Shown: positions 1 to 6,071, numbered from the stretch's first letter. The stretch is 7,388 nt of DNA from an uncultured bacterium (GCA_902773475.1 CACYEO010000063.1:1-7388), one strand, 5' to 3'. Translations and numbers: made by a program. Notes: generated by a model from the letters alone, not told the origin.

Positions 1-106
1 AAAACAACGAGCGCGCGCCAAAGGAAAGTTGTTTCAAACAGTTGTTTCCCATAATCAAAAAGCTATGCGGTGAATTACGCAGATGCGGCTTCAATTTTGT
101 AGAGCC

Positions 107-150
107 GACAATTTTGACTGACAAAATTGTCTGATTTTCGTATTTTTTGC
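107..150 (+). terminator. Perfect 10-bp inverted repeat with T-rich downstream tail
   Basis: GACAATTTTG (107-116) and CAAAATTGTC (122-131) pair perfectly around a 5-base loop, ACTGA. The plus strand then runs into T-rich sequence (135-148, including a run of six T). The minus-strand side lacks a T run, so if this is a terminator it acts on plus-strand transcripts entering from the left, perhaps an upstream gene whose end lies in or just before the window. The stem is AT-rich, which is weak for a terminator. A DNA-binding operator is an equal alternative, because a further half-copy, CAATTTTG, lies at 92-99. Confidence 0.4.
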
Positions 151-275
151 TTTTCCCCGCGTTTGGCATGGTTTGTGCTGATAAAGGCAGGCGGAATGTT
201 ATCCGCCAGTCCGTTGCTTTGACCTGCGCGGACAAGACCTCTTACCGGGATTTTACTGGCGTTAGTTCCGGTTTG

Positions 276-308
276 GCGGGCGGCGCGAGTGCGCCGTCCG
301 TTTGTTTT
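276..308 (+). terminator. Rho-independent terminator candidate
   Basis: GGGCGGCGC (278-286) pairs with GCGCCGTCC (291-299) over a GAGT tetraloop, with one G-T pair. The stem extends by C277-G300 and a G-T pair at 276/301. The plus strand continues TTTGTTTT (301-308). A GC-rich stem followed by a T-rich tract is the classic intrinsic terminator shape, and only the plus orientation has the tail. It would stop transcription coming from the left before the heptamer array and the ACT gene promoter. No coding gene is recognised immediately upstream, so it may end a small RNA or an upstream gene's 3' untranslated region. Confidence 0.55.
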
Positions 309-351
309 CCTTCGAGGCACTGCATGACGGGCGGAAAGAGAATACGCCACC

Positions 352-543
352 CCTATTGCCTATTGCCTATTGCCTATTCCCTATTGCCTACTGCCTACCC
401 CCTATCCCCTATTCCCCATTCCCCACTCCCTATTCCCTATTCCCTACTGCCTATTGCCTATTGCCTTCCCTACTCCCTATTGCCTACTCCCTATTGCCTA
501 CTGCCTATTGCCTATTCCCTACTGCCTATTGCCTTCCCTACTC
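352..543 (+). repeat. Heptanucleotide tandem repeat array, about 28 units
   Basis: Consecutive 7-base units fit CCyAyyS, chiefly CCTATTG, CCTATTC, CCTACTG and CCTACTC, with rarer CCTACCC, CCTATCC, CCCATTC and CCCACTC. Two units are shortened to CCTTC (464-468 and 532-536). Both short units are preceded by CCTATTG and followed by CCTACTC, and they lie 68 bases apart, which points to a larger internal duplication. The strand is almost purely pyrimidine apart from one A and often one G per unit. None of the three plus frames contains a stop, so long 'LLPIAYC' open frames appear in all of them; this is a by-product of the repeat, not coding. The array ends in a decayed unit, CCAATTT (544-550), that joins the promoter of the ACT gene. 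Heptamer short tandem repeats are known from filamentous cyanobacteria, but nothing else here suggests that group. Confidence 0.93.
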
Positions 544-548
544 CCAAT

Positions 549-560
549 TTATGGTAAACT
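549..560 (+). promoter_or_regulatory. Extended -10 promoter, predicted leaderless
   Basis: TTATGGTAAACT places a TG-n extended -10 element directly before the hexamer TAAACT (555-560). The start codon follows after exactly 8 bases, so transcription should begin at or within a few bases of the ATG at 569. No Shine-Dalgarno sequence lies between. The same block with the same spacing precedes secA. The expected -35 position (around 532-537) is CCTTCC inside the heptamer array and does not match a -35 consensus, as is usual when an extended -10 carries the promoter. Confidence 0.6.
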
Positions 561-568
561 GCGCGCGT

Positions 569-841
569 ATGAAAAAAGCGATAATCACTGTAGTCGGCGC
601 CGACACCGTCGGAATCCTCGCCAAGACTTGCACCTACCTGGCCGAAAACGGGATAAACATCCTCGATATTTCGCAGACTGTCGTGCAGGGCTATTTCAAC
701 ATGATGATGGTTGCGGACCTGTCGAAGGCTTCGCGTCCGTTCGGCGAAATCGTCGAAGGGTTCGCCAGAATCGGGGAAGAGCTGGGGCTTCAGATCAAGT
801 GCCAGAAGGCTGAGATTTTCGAGAAGATGCACCGGATCTGA
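569..841 (+). CDS. ACT domain protein, UPF0237 family
   Basis: A 90-residue protein made of a single ACT domain, a small ligand-binding fold that usually senses amino acids. It opens [20 protein letters not shown], with the family's beta strand and the D-x-x-G-I turn (residues 11-15). It continues with [15 protein letters not shown] sequence (residues 33-43) and the MMMV core strand, and ends [10 protein letters not shown], closely matching members such as the one in Streptococcus pneumoniae as I remember it. Its length equals the family norm. ATG 569 is chosen because it aligns with family starts. An in-frame ATG at 551 lies inside the promoter, and extension further upstream would translate the repeat array. 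The gene is followed 28 bases later by the UPF0210 gene, a pairing conserved in many bacteria, so the two probably share an mRNA. The ACT protein may be the regulatory partner of the UPF0210 protein; ligand and target are unknown. It is related to GcvR-type ACT regulators but has one domain, not two. Confidence 0.93.
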   Translation: MKKAIITVVGADTVGILAKTCTYLAENGINILDISQTVVQGYFNMMMVADLSKASRPFGEIVEGFARIGEELGLQIKCQKAEIFEKMHRI

Positions 842-869
842 GAGCCGCGCGCGTACGGGGTTGCGAACC

Positions 870-2234
870 ATGATCAACATCAGCGAAGCCATCGAAACGA
901 ACAAGATGATCCAGGACGAGAACCTGGACGTGCGCACGATTACGATGGGGGTGTCTCTCCTCGATTGCGCCGATTCGAATCTCGAAACCTGCTGCGCCAA
1001 TATCTACGCGAAGCTTCTGCGCTGCGCGGGGCGGCTTGTGAAGACGGGCTGCGAAATCGAGCGCGAATTCGGAATTCCGATCGTCAACAAGCGCGTCTCG
1101 ATCACTCCGGCGGCGCTTGTCGGCGCGGCGTGCTGCCGCAGCCCGGAGGACTTCGCGGAAATCGCGCGCACTCTCGACCGCGCGGCGCGCGATCTGGGCG
1201 TGAACTTCCTCGGCGGATTTTCCGCCATCGTATCCAAGGGCATGACGCCGGCGGATGAAATGCTCATACGCTCGATCCCCGAGGCCATGGCCTGCACGGA
1301 GCGCCTGTGCTCCAGCGTAAACGTGGGTTCCACGAAAACGGGCATCGACATGGACGCCGTGCGGCTGATGGGCGAGATCGTGAAAGCGACGGCCGAGCGC
1401 ACGAAAGACACGGACTCTTCGGGATGCGCGAAACTCGTGGTGCTTTGCAACGCGCCCGACGACAATCCGTTCATGGCGGGCGCGTTCCACGGCGTCTCGG
1501 AAGGCGACGCCGTGATAAACGTCGGCGTGAGCGGGCCGGGAGTTGTGAAATACGCGCTCGCGCAGATTCCGGACGCGGATTTCGAGACGCTGTGCGAAAC
1601 GATCAAGCGCACTGCGTTCAAGATAACCCGCGTGGGGCAGCTCGTGGCGCAGGAGGCGTCGCGCAGGCTCGGCGTTCCGTTCGGCATAATCGATCTTTCG
1701 CTGGCGCCGACCCCGGCGATCGGGGATTCCGTGGCGGACATACTTGCCGAAATCGGCCTGGAGCGGCCCGGCGCGCCGGGCACCACGGCGGCGCTCGCCC
1801 TCCTGAACGACCAGGTCAAGAAAGGCGGCGTGATGGCGGGCTCGTACGTCGGCGGACTCTCCGGCGCGTTCATCCCGGTTTCCGAAGACCAGGGCATGAT
1901 CGACGCCGTCGAAGCCGGCGCGCTCACGATCGAAAAACTCGAAGCGATGACCTGCGTCTGTTCCGTGGGGCTGGACATGATCGCCGTGCCCGGCGACACG
2001 TCCGCCGATACGATAGCCGGCATCATAGCGGACGAAGCGGCGATCGGCATGGTCAACCAGAAGACCACCGCCGTGCGCATCATTCCCGTGTGCGGCAAGT
2101 CCGCCGGAGACACCGTCGAATTCGGCGGACTCCTCGGCCACGCCCCCGTCATGCCCGCGAACAGGTTCGACTGTTCGCGCTTCGTCGGCAGGAAGGGCCG
2201 CATTCCCGCCCCGATACACAGTTTCAAGAACTGA
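870..2234 (+). CDS. PFL family protein (UPF0210 / DUF711)
   Basis: A 454-residue protein of the UPF0210 family, whose usual length is about 445-455. The match is end to end: [16 protein letters not shown] near residues 20-35, [13 protein letters not shown] (about residues 69-81), [18 protein letters not shown] in the first half, [17 protein letters not shown] and [12 protein letters not shown] in the middle, [36 protein letters not shown] and [16 protein letters not shown] in the second half, and the family's C-terminal [10 protein letters not shown]. Family knowledge: the fold is related to glycyl-radical enzymes such as pyruvate formate-lyase, hence 'PFL family', but no reaction is established and no C-terminal glycyl-radical motif is visible. 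It is probably cytosolic; no signal peptide is seen. ATG 870 aligns with family starts and has only a weak GGGG (857-860) as ribosome binding site. It sits 28 bases after the ACT gene, likely in one operon, which suggests a sensor plus enzyme or carrier. The function remains unknown. Confidence 0.95.
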   Translation: MINISEAIETNKMIQDENLDVRTITMGVSLLDCADSNLETCCANIYAKLLRCAGRLVKTGCEIEREFGIPIVNKRVSITPAALVGAACCRSPEDFAEIARTLDRAARDLGVNFLGGFSAIVSKGMTPADEMLIRSIPEAMACTERLCSSVNVGSTKTGIDMDAVRLMGEIVKATAERTKDTDSSGCAKLVVLCNAPDDNPFMAGAFHGVSEGDAVINVGVSGPGVVKYALAQIPDADFETLCETIKRTAFKITRVGQLVAQEASRRLGVPFGIIDLSLAPTPAIGDSVADILAEIGLERPGAPGTTAALALLNDQVKKGGVMAGSYVGGLSGAFIPVSEDQGMIDAVEAGALTIEKLEAMTCVCSVGLDMIAVPGDTSADTIAGIIADEAAIGMVNQKTTAVRIIPVCGKSAGDTVEFGGLLGHAPVMPANRFDCSRFVGRKGRIPAPIHSFKN

Positions 2235-2268
2235 CGCGCGGCCGCCGCGTTCGCGCAACGCGCCGCCG

Positions 2269-2280
2269 TTATGGTATAAT
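2269..2280 (+). promoter_or_regulatory. Extended -10 promoter of secA, predicted leaderless
   Basis: TTATGGTATAAT contains a perfect TATAAT (2275-2280) preceded by the TG-n extension (2272-2274). ATG of secA follows after 8 bases (AACCGCCT), so the expected transcription start falls at about 2286-2289, on or next to the start codon. No Shine-Dalgarno sequence is present. No -35 match is seen about 17 bases upstream (GCGCAA near 2254-2258). A CGCGTT/AACGCG hairpin (2246-2251 with 2257-2262) without a T tail lies between the preceding stop and this promoter. Confidence 0.72.
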
Positions 2281-2288
2281 AACCGCCT

Positions 2289-5200
2289 ATGAACATTCTA
2301 AAATTCCTTTTCGGCACCAAGAACGACCGCGAATTGAAGAAGATCCGCCCCATAGTGGCGGAAATCAACCGCATTGAAGCGGACTACGAATCGCGCCATT
2401 TCACCGCCGCCGACTATCCGGCCAAGACCGCGGAGTTCCGCGAGCGCATCAAGAACGGAGCCTCGCTCGACGACATCCTGCCCGAAGCCTTCGCGCTCGT
2501 GAAGAACGCCTGCCGCCGGCTTGTCGGCACCACTGCGGAAGTGTGCGGCCACACGCTTACGTGGGACATGGTCCCCTTCGACTGCCAGCTCGTGGGCGGC
2601 ATCGCCCTGCACCAGGGCAAGATAGCCGAAATGCAGACCGGCGAAGGCAAGACGCTCGTCGCCACCCTTCCGATGTACCTCAACGCGCTTTCGGGGAAGA
2701 ACGTCCACCTCGTGACGGTGAACGACTACCTCGCCCGCCGCGACGCGACGTGGATGGGGCATCTGTACAAGTTTCTCGGCCTCACCGTGGGCTGCATCCA
2801 GAACACGATGGACAGCGCCGAGCGCCGCGAACAGTACGCCTGCGACATCACATACGGCACCAACAGCGAATTCGGCTTCGACTATCTGCGCGACAACGGC
2901 ATGGCCATCCAGCCCGACCAGGTCGTGCAGAACGGCCACACGTTCGCGATCGTGGACGAAGTGGACTCGATCCTGATAGACGAGGCGCGCACGCCGCTCA
3001 TCATTTCCGGCCCGGCCACGGTCTCCACCAGCGCGCAGTACATCGCGATGCGTCCGCTCGTGGACAATCTCGTGCGCCACCAGATCCAGCAGTGCAACGG
3101 GTTCGTCGCGGAAGCGAAGAAACTCATCGCCGAAGGCGACGAGGAAGGCGCCAAGCGCCGCATCTACCAGGTGTTCCACTCCACGCCCAAGCACAAGCAG
3201 CTTCTGCACCTCTTCGAAGATCCGGCGATCCGCAAGCTCCACGAGACCGTGGAAATGCAGATGCTTTCGGAAATGCGCAAGGAAGAGGCGATCCGCCTGC
3301 GCGAGGAGCTGTTCTTCACGATAGACGAGCGCACCCGCGAAGTGGCCCTCACGGACAAGGGCTGCGACAGGATGAACCCGCAGGATCCCAAGATGTTCGT
3401 TCTGCCCGACCTCGCCGCCGCGATGTCGGAAATCGACGGCGACAAATCCCTCACCGACGCCGAGCGGCAGGAACGCCACCGCGCCGTGCAGAGCGATTTC
3501 ATGGTGCGCTCCGACCGCGTCCACGTGGTGGACCAGCTTCTGCGCGCGTACTGCCTCTACGAGAGGGATGTCGACTACGTCGTCCAGGACAACCACGTCT
3601 ACATCGTGGACGAATTCACCGGACGCATACTCCCCGGCCGCCGCTGGTCCGACGGCCTCCACCAGGCGGTCGAGGCCAAGGAGCGCGTGGAGATCGAAAA
3701 AGAGAGCCAGACCCTCGCCACGATCACGATACAGAACTATTTCCGCCTGTACAAGAAGCTCGCCGGCATGACAGGCACGGCGGAGACCGAGGCGCGCGAA
3801 TTCAAGGACATCTACAAGCTCGACGTCCTCACGATCCCCACCAACCGCCCGGTCCGCCGCATAGACGGAAACGACCAGATATACCGCACCCAGCGCGAGA
3901 AGTTCCGCGCGATAATCGAAGAAGTGCGCGCCCGCCACGAGGCCGGACAGCCCGTGCTGCTCGGCACCGTGTCGGTCGATACGAGCGAAATCCTTTCGCG
4001 CATGCTCCGCATGGCGCACATCCCCCACGAAGTGCTGAACGCGAAAAACCACGCCCGCGAGGCGGAGATCGTCGCGCTCGCCGGACGCGCCGGATCGGTG
4101 ACCATCGCCACGAACATGGCCGGCCGCGGCACGGACATCAAGCTCGGCCCCGGCGTGATAGACCTGCCGCAGGAAGTGGTCAAGTCCGGCCTCACGCTTT
4201 CCGACAAGATCCCCGGCTCTCCCAAAACCATCCGCCAGCTGCTCGAAGAAAAGCCGCAGGGCCTGCACGTCATCGGTTCCGAACGCCACGAGTCCCGCCG
4301 CATAGACCGCCAGCTGCGCGGCCGCTGCTCGCGCCAGGGCGACCCCGGAAGCTCGCAGTTCTTCGTTTCCCTCGAAGACGGCCTCATGCGCCTTTTCGGC
4401 GCGGACCGCATCGCCGGCATCATGACGCGCCTCGGCATGAAGGAAGGCGAAGTCATGGAGCACCGCTGGCTGAACAAATCTGTCGAGCGCGCCCAGCGCC
4501 GCGTCGAGCAGCAGCACTACGCCATCCGCAAGCGCACGCTCGAATACGATGACGTGATGAACAAGCAGCGCTCGATCGTGTACGATCTGCGCGGCCAGAT
4601 TCTCGCCGGCGACCCCGAAACCGTGCACCGCACGATTCTCGACGTGTTCGAGGATCTCGTCCGCATACAGTGCGATGCGTACCTGTCCAGCGAAAAGGAC
4701 GCGGGCGTCGACGATTTCATGTCGTGGCTCGGCGTGACGTTCCCCGTCGCGGTGCCGCGCGAAGAGATCGAAAAGCTCGCCGGTTCCGCCGAGGCCGCCG
4801 GAGACCTCGTCTTCGGCCGCGTGAAGGCCGCCTACGAGGAGAAATGCGCGCTCGAGGATCCCGACGTCCTTCCGCTCATGGAGCGCGGGGTGTTCCTGCA
4901 GTGCATCGACCGCCAGTGGCAGGACTACCTGCGCGCGATGGACGACCTGCGCCACGGCGTGAATCTGCGCGCCTACGGTCAGCGCGATCCGCTCATAGAA
5001 TACAAGCGCGAAGCGTTCGACATGTTCGAGCATCTTTTGAATTCCATAAAGACGCAGGTCGCGAACATGGAGTTCCGCGCGACAACCGCGCAGAACGTGC
5101 GCCGCATGATGGCGGAAGCCCAGGCCGCCGAGGCGCGCGCGCGCGCCGTGCGCCCCGATCCCCTCAAGGGCGGCGCGGACGCGGAGCCGCCGCCGGAGGA

Positions 5201-5411
5201 GAAAAAGCCCGTGTCGCGCGAAGAGGCGATTTCCGGGACTTTCGCTTCGATGATGGCCGACGGGCTGCCGCCCGGCGCGCCCGTGCCGCGCCGCATGCCG
5301 CCGCCGCCGGCCGCACCGGCCGCGCCGCGCAAGAAAGTCGGCCGCAACGAGCCGTGCCCGTGCGGTTCCGGAAAGAAGTACAAGAACTGCTGCGGAAAGG
5401 CCGGCGCGTAG
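2289..5411 (+). CDS. secA: Protein translocase motor ATPase SecA
   Basis: SecA drives unfolded preproteins through the SecYEG channel at the inner membrane by ATP hydrolysis. At 1040 residues it is longer than the 901 of E. coli. Domains in order: NBD1 with Walker A TGEGKT (117-122) and DEVD box (223-226) then LIDEARTPLIISGP; the preprotein cross-linking domain, with an extra, mostly helical insertion of about 70 residues within 246-340; the return to NBD1 at YIVDEFTGR (438-446) and RRWSDGLHQAVEAKE; GMTGTAETEA (493 on); NBD2 with NMAGRGTDIKLG (609 on) and ERHESRRIDRQLRGRCSRQGDPG (665-687); the helical scaffold with EYDDVMNKQR (752-761); the two-helix finger region around IDRQWQDYL (873-881); a Pro/Ala-rich linker (about 950-1012); and a C-terminal zinc motif C1023-x-C1025-x8-C1034-C1035, the site for SecB and lipid contact in known SecA proteins. 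Oddities: motif VI reads RGRCSRQGDPG instead of the commoner RGR[SA]GRQGDPG. It is probably transcribed alone from the promoter ending at 2280, without a leader. Confidence 0.99.
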   Translation: MNILKFLFGTKNDRELKKIRPIVAEINRIEADYESRHFTAADYPAKTAEFRERIKNGASLDDILPEAFALVKNACRRLVGTTAEVCGHTLTWDMVPFDCQLVGGIALHQGKIAEMQTGEGKTLVATLPMYLNALSGKNVHLVTVNDYLARRDATWMGHLYKFLGLTVGCIQNTMDSAERREQYACDITYGTNSEFGFDYLRDNGMAIQPDQVVQNGHTFAIVDEVDSILIDEARTPLIISGPATVSTSAQYIAMRPLVDNLVRHQIQQCNGFVAEAKKLIAEGDEEGAKRRIYQVFHSTPKHKQLLHLFEDPAIRKLHETVEMQMLSEMRKEEAIRLREELFFTIDERTREVALTDKGCDRMNPQDPKMFVLPDLAAAMSEIDGDKSLTDAERQERHRAVQSDFMVRSDRVHVVDQLLRAYCLYERDVDYVVQDNHVYIVDEFTGRILPGRRWSDGLHQAVEAKERVEIEKESQTLATITIQNYFRLYKKLAGMTGTAETEAREFKDIYKLDVLTIPTNRPVRRIDGNDQIYRTQREKFRAIIEEVRARHEAGQPVLLGTVSVDTSEILSRMLRMAHIPHEVLNAKNHAREAEIVALAGRAGSVTIATNMAGRGTDIKLGPGVIDLPQEVVKSGLTLSDKIPGSPKTIRQLLEEKPQGLHVIGSERHESRRIDRQLRGRCSRQGDPGSSQFFVSLEDGLMRLFGADRIAGIMTRLGMKEGEVMEHRWLNKSVERAQRRVEQQHYAIRKRTLEYDDVMNKQRSIVYDLRGQILAGDPETVHRTILDVFEDLVRIQCDAYLSSEKDAGVDDFMSWLGVTFPVAVPREEIEKLAGSAEAAGDLVFGRVKAAYEEKCALEDPDVLPLMERGVFLQCIDRQWQDYLRAMDDLRHGVNLRAYGQRDPLIEYKREAFDMFEHLLNSIKTQVANMEFRATTAQNVRRMMAEAQAAEARARAVRPDPLKGGADAEPPPEEKKPVSREEAISGTFASMMADGLPPGAPVPRRMPPPPAAPAAPRKKVGRNEPCPCGSGKKYKNCCGKAGA

Positions 5412-5426
5412 GCCGGACGCGCGGCC
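5399..5426. other. GC-rich inverted repeat across the secA stop codon
   Basis: GGCCGGCGCGT (5399-5409) pairs with ACGCGCGGCC (5417-5426) with one bulged G and a 7-base loop; the arm reaches into the TAG stop of secA. The plus strand continues GAAGAAAAATTG, A-rich and without a T tract, so it is not a canonical intrinsic terminator. It may still protect the 3' end of the mRNA or weaken read-through into the next gene. Confidence 0.35.
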
Positions 5427-5466
5427 GAAGAAAAATTGTCAGTTCCGCGCCCCGCATCTTCCTTGC

Positions 5467-5482
5467 TTGGTTGCGAAACCAA
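5467..5482 (+). promoter_or_regulatory. Small leader hairpin with GCGA tetraloop
   Basis: TTGGTT (5467-5472) and AACCAA (5477-5482) form a perfect 6-bp stem closed by GCGA, a GNRA-type loop. It lies about 40 bases upstream of the start codon of the secreted repeat protein, in the 5412-5523 gap. If that mRNA begins upstream, this would be a stable leader hairpin. No convincing promoter hexamers are seen in the gap, and a regulatory role is only inferred. Confidence 0.3.
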
Positions 5483-5507
5483 ACGAGAACGCAAAACCAG
5501 AAAAAAA

Positions 5508-5513
5508 GAAAGG
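5508..5513 (+). promoter_or_regulatory. Ribosome binding site of the secreted repeat protein
   Basis: GAAAGG lies 10 bases before ATG 5524 in an otherwise A-rich leader. It decides the start: it fits ATG 5524 and puts a proper signal peptide at the N terminus, while the longer in-frame opening from 5467 would add 19 charged residues in front. Confidence 0.7.
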
Positions 5514-5523
5514 CAGGCAACCC

Positions 5524-6063
5524 ATGAACTTCAACAAAGCGAAAAAAGCGATCGCCCTTGTTCTCGCCGCAGCCATGGCGGCGGCTCCGGCCACGGCTTT
5601 GGCGAGAGGCCGCGTCGTATCCCCCGGACGCGGCGTTCCCCCCGCAGCCTACCGCGGCGGCGGCAGGTATGGCGGCGGCAGGCACGGCGGCGGCCCCGTC
5701 CATCACCACACCCGTTATCGCGGAAGCCACCACGGACGCGAAGCTGTCGGCATCGGCGCCGGAATCCTCGGCGCGGGTCTCATCCTCAATGCGGTCGCCG
5801 AAGCGTGCCGCCCCGAACCGACGGTCGTCACCACTCCTGTCGTCACCACCCCGGTCGTCACAACGCCGGTCGTCACGACTCCCGTCGTCACAACTCCTGT
5901 GGTGACGACGCCCGTGGTCGTCGCTCCCACATACGTGAACCAGACGCAGCAGACCTGGGTGGAAGGCCGCTGGATCGATCAAGTCCTTCCCGACGGGCGC
6001 GTAACGCGCGTCTGGCAGGAAGGCCACTATGAAACGGTCACCGTGCCTGTGCGCGTGAACTGA
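5524..6063 (+). CDS. Small secreted protein with VVTTP repeats and WxxGxW-like motifs
   Basis: A 179-residue protein not assigned to a named function. Residues 1-27 form a clear Sec signal peptide: lysines at 5, 7 and 8, a hydrophobic core AIALVLAAAMAAAP, and ALA before the predicted cut at A27. Mature residues 28-72 are rich in Gly, Arg and His (GGGRYGGGRHGGG, HHH). Residues 74-92 are a glycine-spaced hydrophobic stretch (AVGIGAGILGAGLILNAV), either a membrane segment or a glycine-zipper. A single cysteine follows at 95. Residues 101-130 are six exact VVTTP repeats plus VVVAP (131-135), a likely extended spacer. The C-terminal part has two related motifs, WVEGRW (145-150) and WQEGHY (164-169), resembling the WXXGXW repeats of small envelope proteins. 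It is probably periplasmic or attached to the envelope, exported by the Sec route. It lies after secA but has its own gap of 112 bases, so a functional link to SecA is not implied. nspC converges on it from the other strand. Confidence 0.85.
   Translation: MNFNKAKKAIALVLAAAMAAAPATALARGRVVSPGRGVPPAAYRGGGRYGGGRHGGGPVHHHTRYRGSHHGREAVGIGAGILGAGLILNAVAEACRPEPTVVTTPVVTTPVVTTPVVTTPVVTTPVVTTPVVVAPTYVNQTQQTWVEGRWIDQVLPDGRVTRVWQEGHYETVTVPVRVN
5824..5928 (+). repeat. 15-bp coding repeat, six VVTTP units plus a degenerate seventh
   Basis: Six in-frame 15-base units (5824-5913) encode VVTTP exactly, then one unit (5914-5928) encodes VVVAP. At the DNA level all six units differ, but only at third codon positions (for example ACC/ACA/ACG for Thr and CCT/CCG/CCC for Pro). 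The peptide is preserved while the DNA has drifted, which indicates selection on the protein repeat instead of recent slippage. Confidence 0.95.
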
Positions 6064-6071
6064 CCGGGCTT

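Larger units (their letters stand above)
1..351. other. Non-coding or unassigned left end with several hairpins
   Basis: No convincing gene is seen here on either strand. The stretch is visibly less GC-rich than the genes that follow. One plus-strand frame is open from the window edge to a TGA at 132-134 (ending ...VEPTILTDKIV) and another to a TGA at 71-73, so the last residues of a gene lying upstream cannot be excluded; neither is recognised. Longer open frames over this part (for example minus 350-75) have no family signal and no ribosome binding site and are treated as chance. Structure seen: AGTTGTTTC twice (27-35 and 40-48), CAATTTTG twice (92-99 and 109-116) with its inverse at 122-129, a GGCGGA/TCCGCC hairpin (190-195 with 202-207), and a terminator-like hairpin at 276-308. 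Confidence 0.5.

Noticed and set aside
75..350. A 91-residue minus-strand frame in the left end
   Set aside because: No recognisable family or ribosome binding site; it crosses two hairpins with terminator-like tails on the other strand.
352..543. CRISPR array
   Set aside because: Units are 7 bases and directly abutting, with no spacers and no cas genes nearby.
551..569. Alternative start ATG 551 for the ACT protein (adding MVNCAR)
   Set aside because: It lies inside the extended -10 element, would precede the expected transcription start, and does not match family N termini.
302..841. A 179-residue open frame that fuses the heptamer array (LLPIAYC-type peptide) in frame to the ACT protein
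   Set aside because: The array has no stop in any plus frame, so openness is automatic. There is no ribosome binding site or normal start before it, and the ACT family begins at ATG 569, with a promoter between array and gene.
795..2258. Long minus-strand open frames opposite the UPF0210 gene, and opposite secA (2298-5033)
   Set aside because: They are shadows caused by GC-rich codon bias; they show no family motif and the plus-strand genes are certain.
2246..2262. Hairpin CGCGTT/AACGCG between the UPF0210 stop and secA as a terminator
   Set aside because: The stem is only 6 bp and no T-rich tract follows; GC-rich intergenic DNA gives such pairings by chance.
5434..5464. TTGTCA (5436-5441) as a -35 box for the secreted protein gene
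   Set aside because: No acceptable -10 hexamer lies 16-18 bases downstream.
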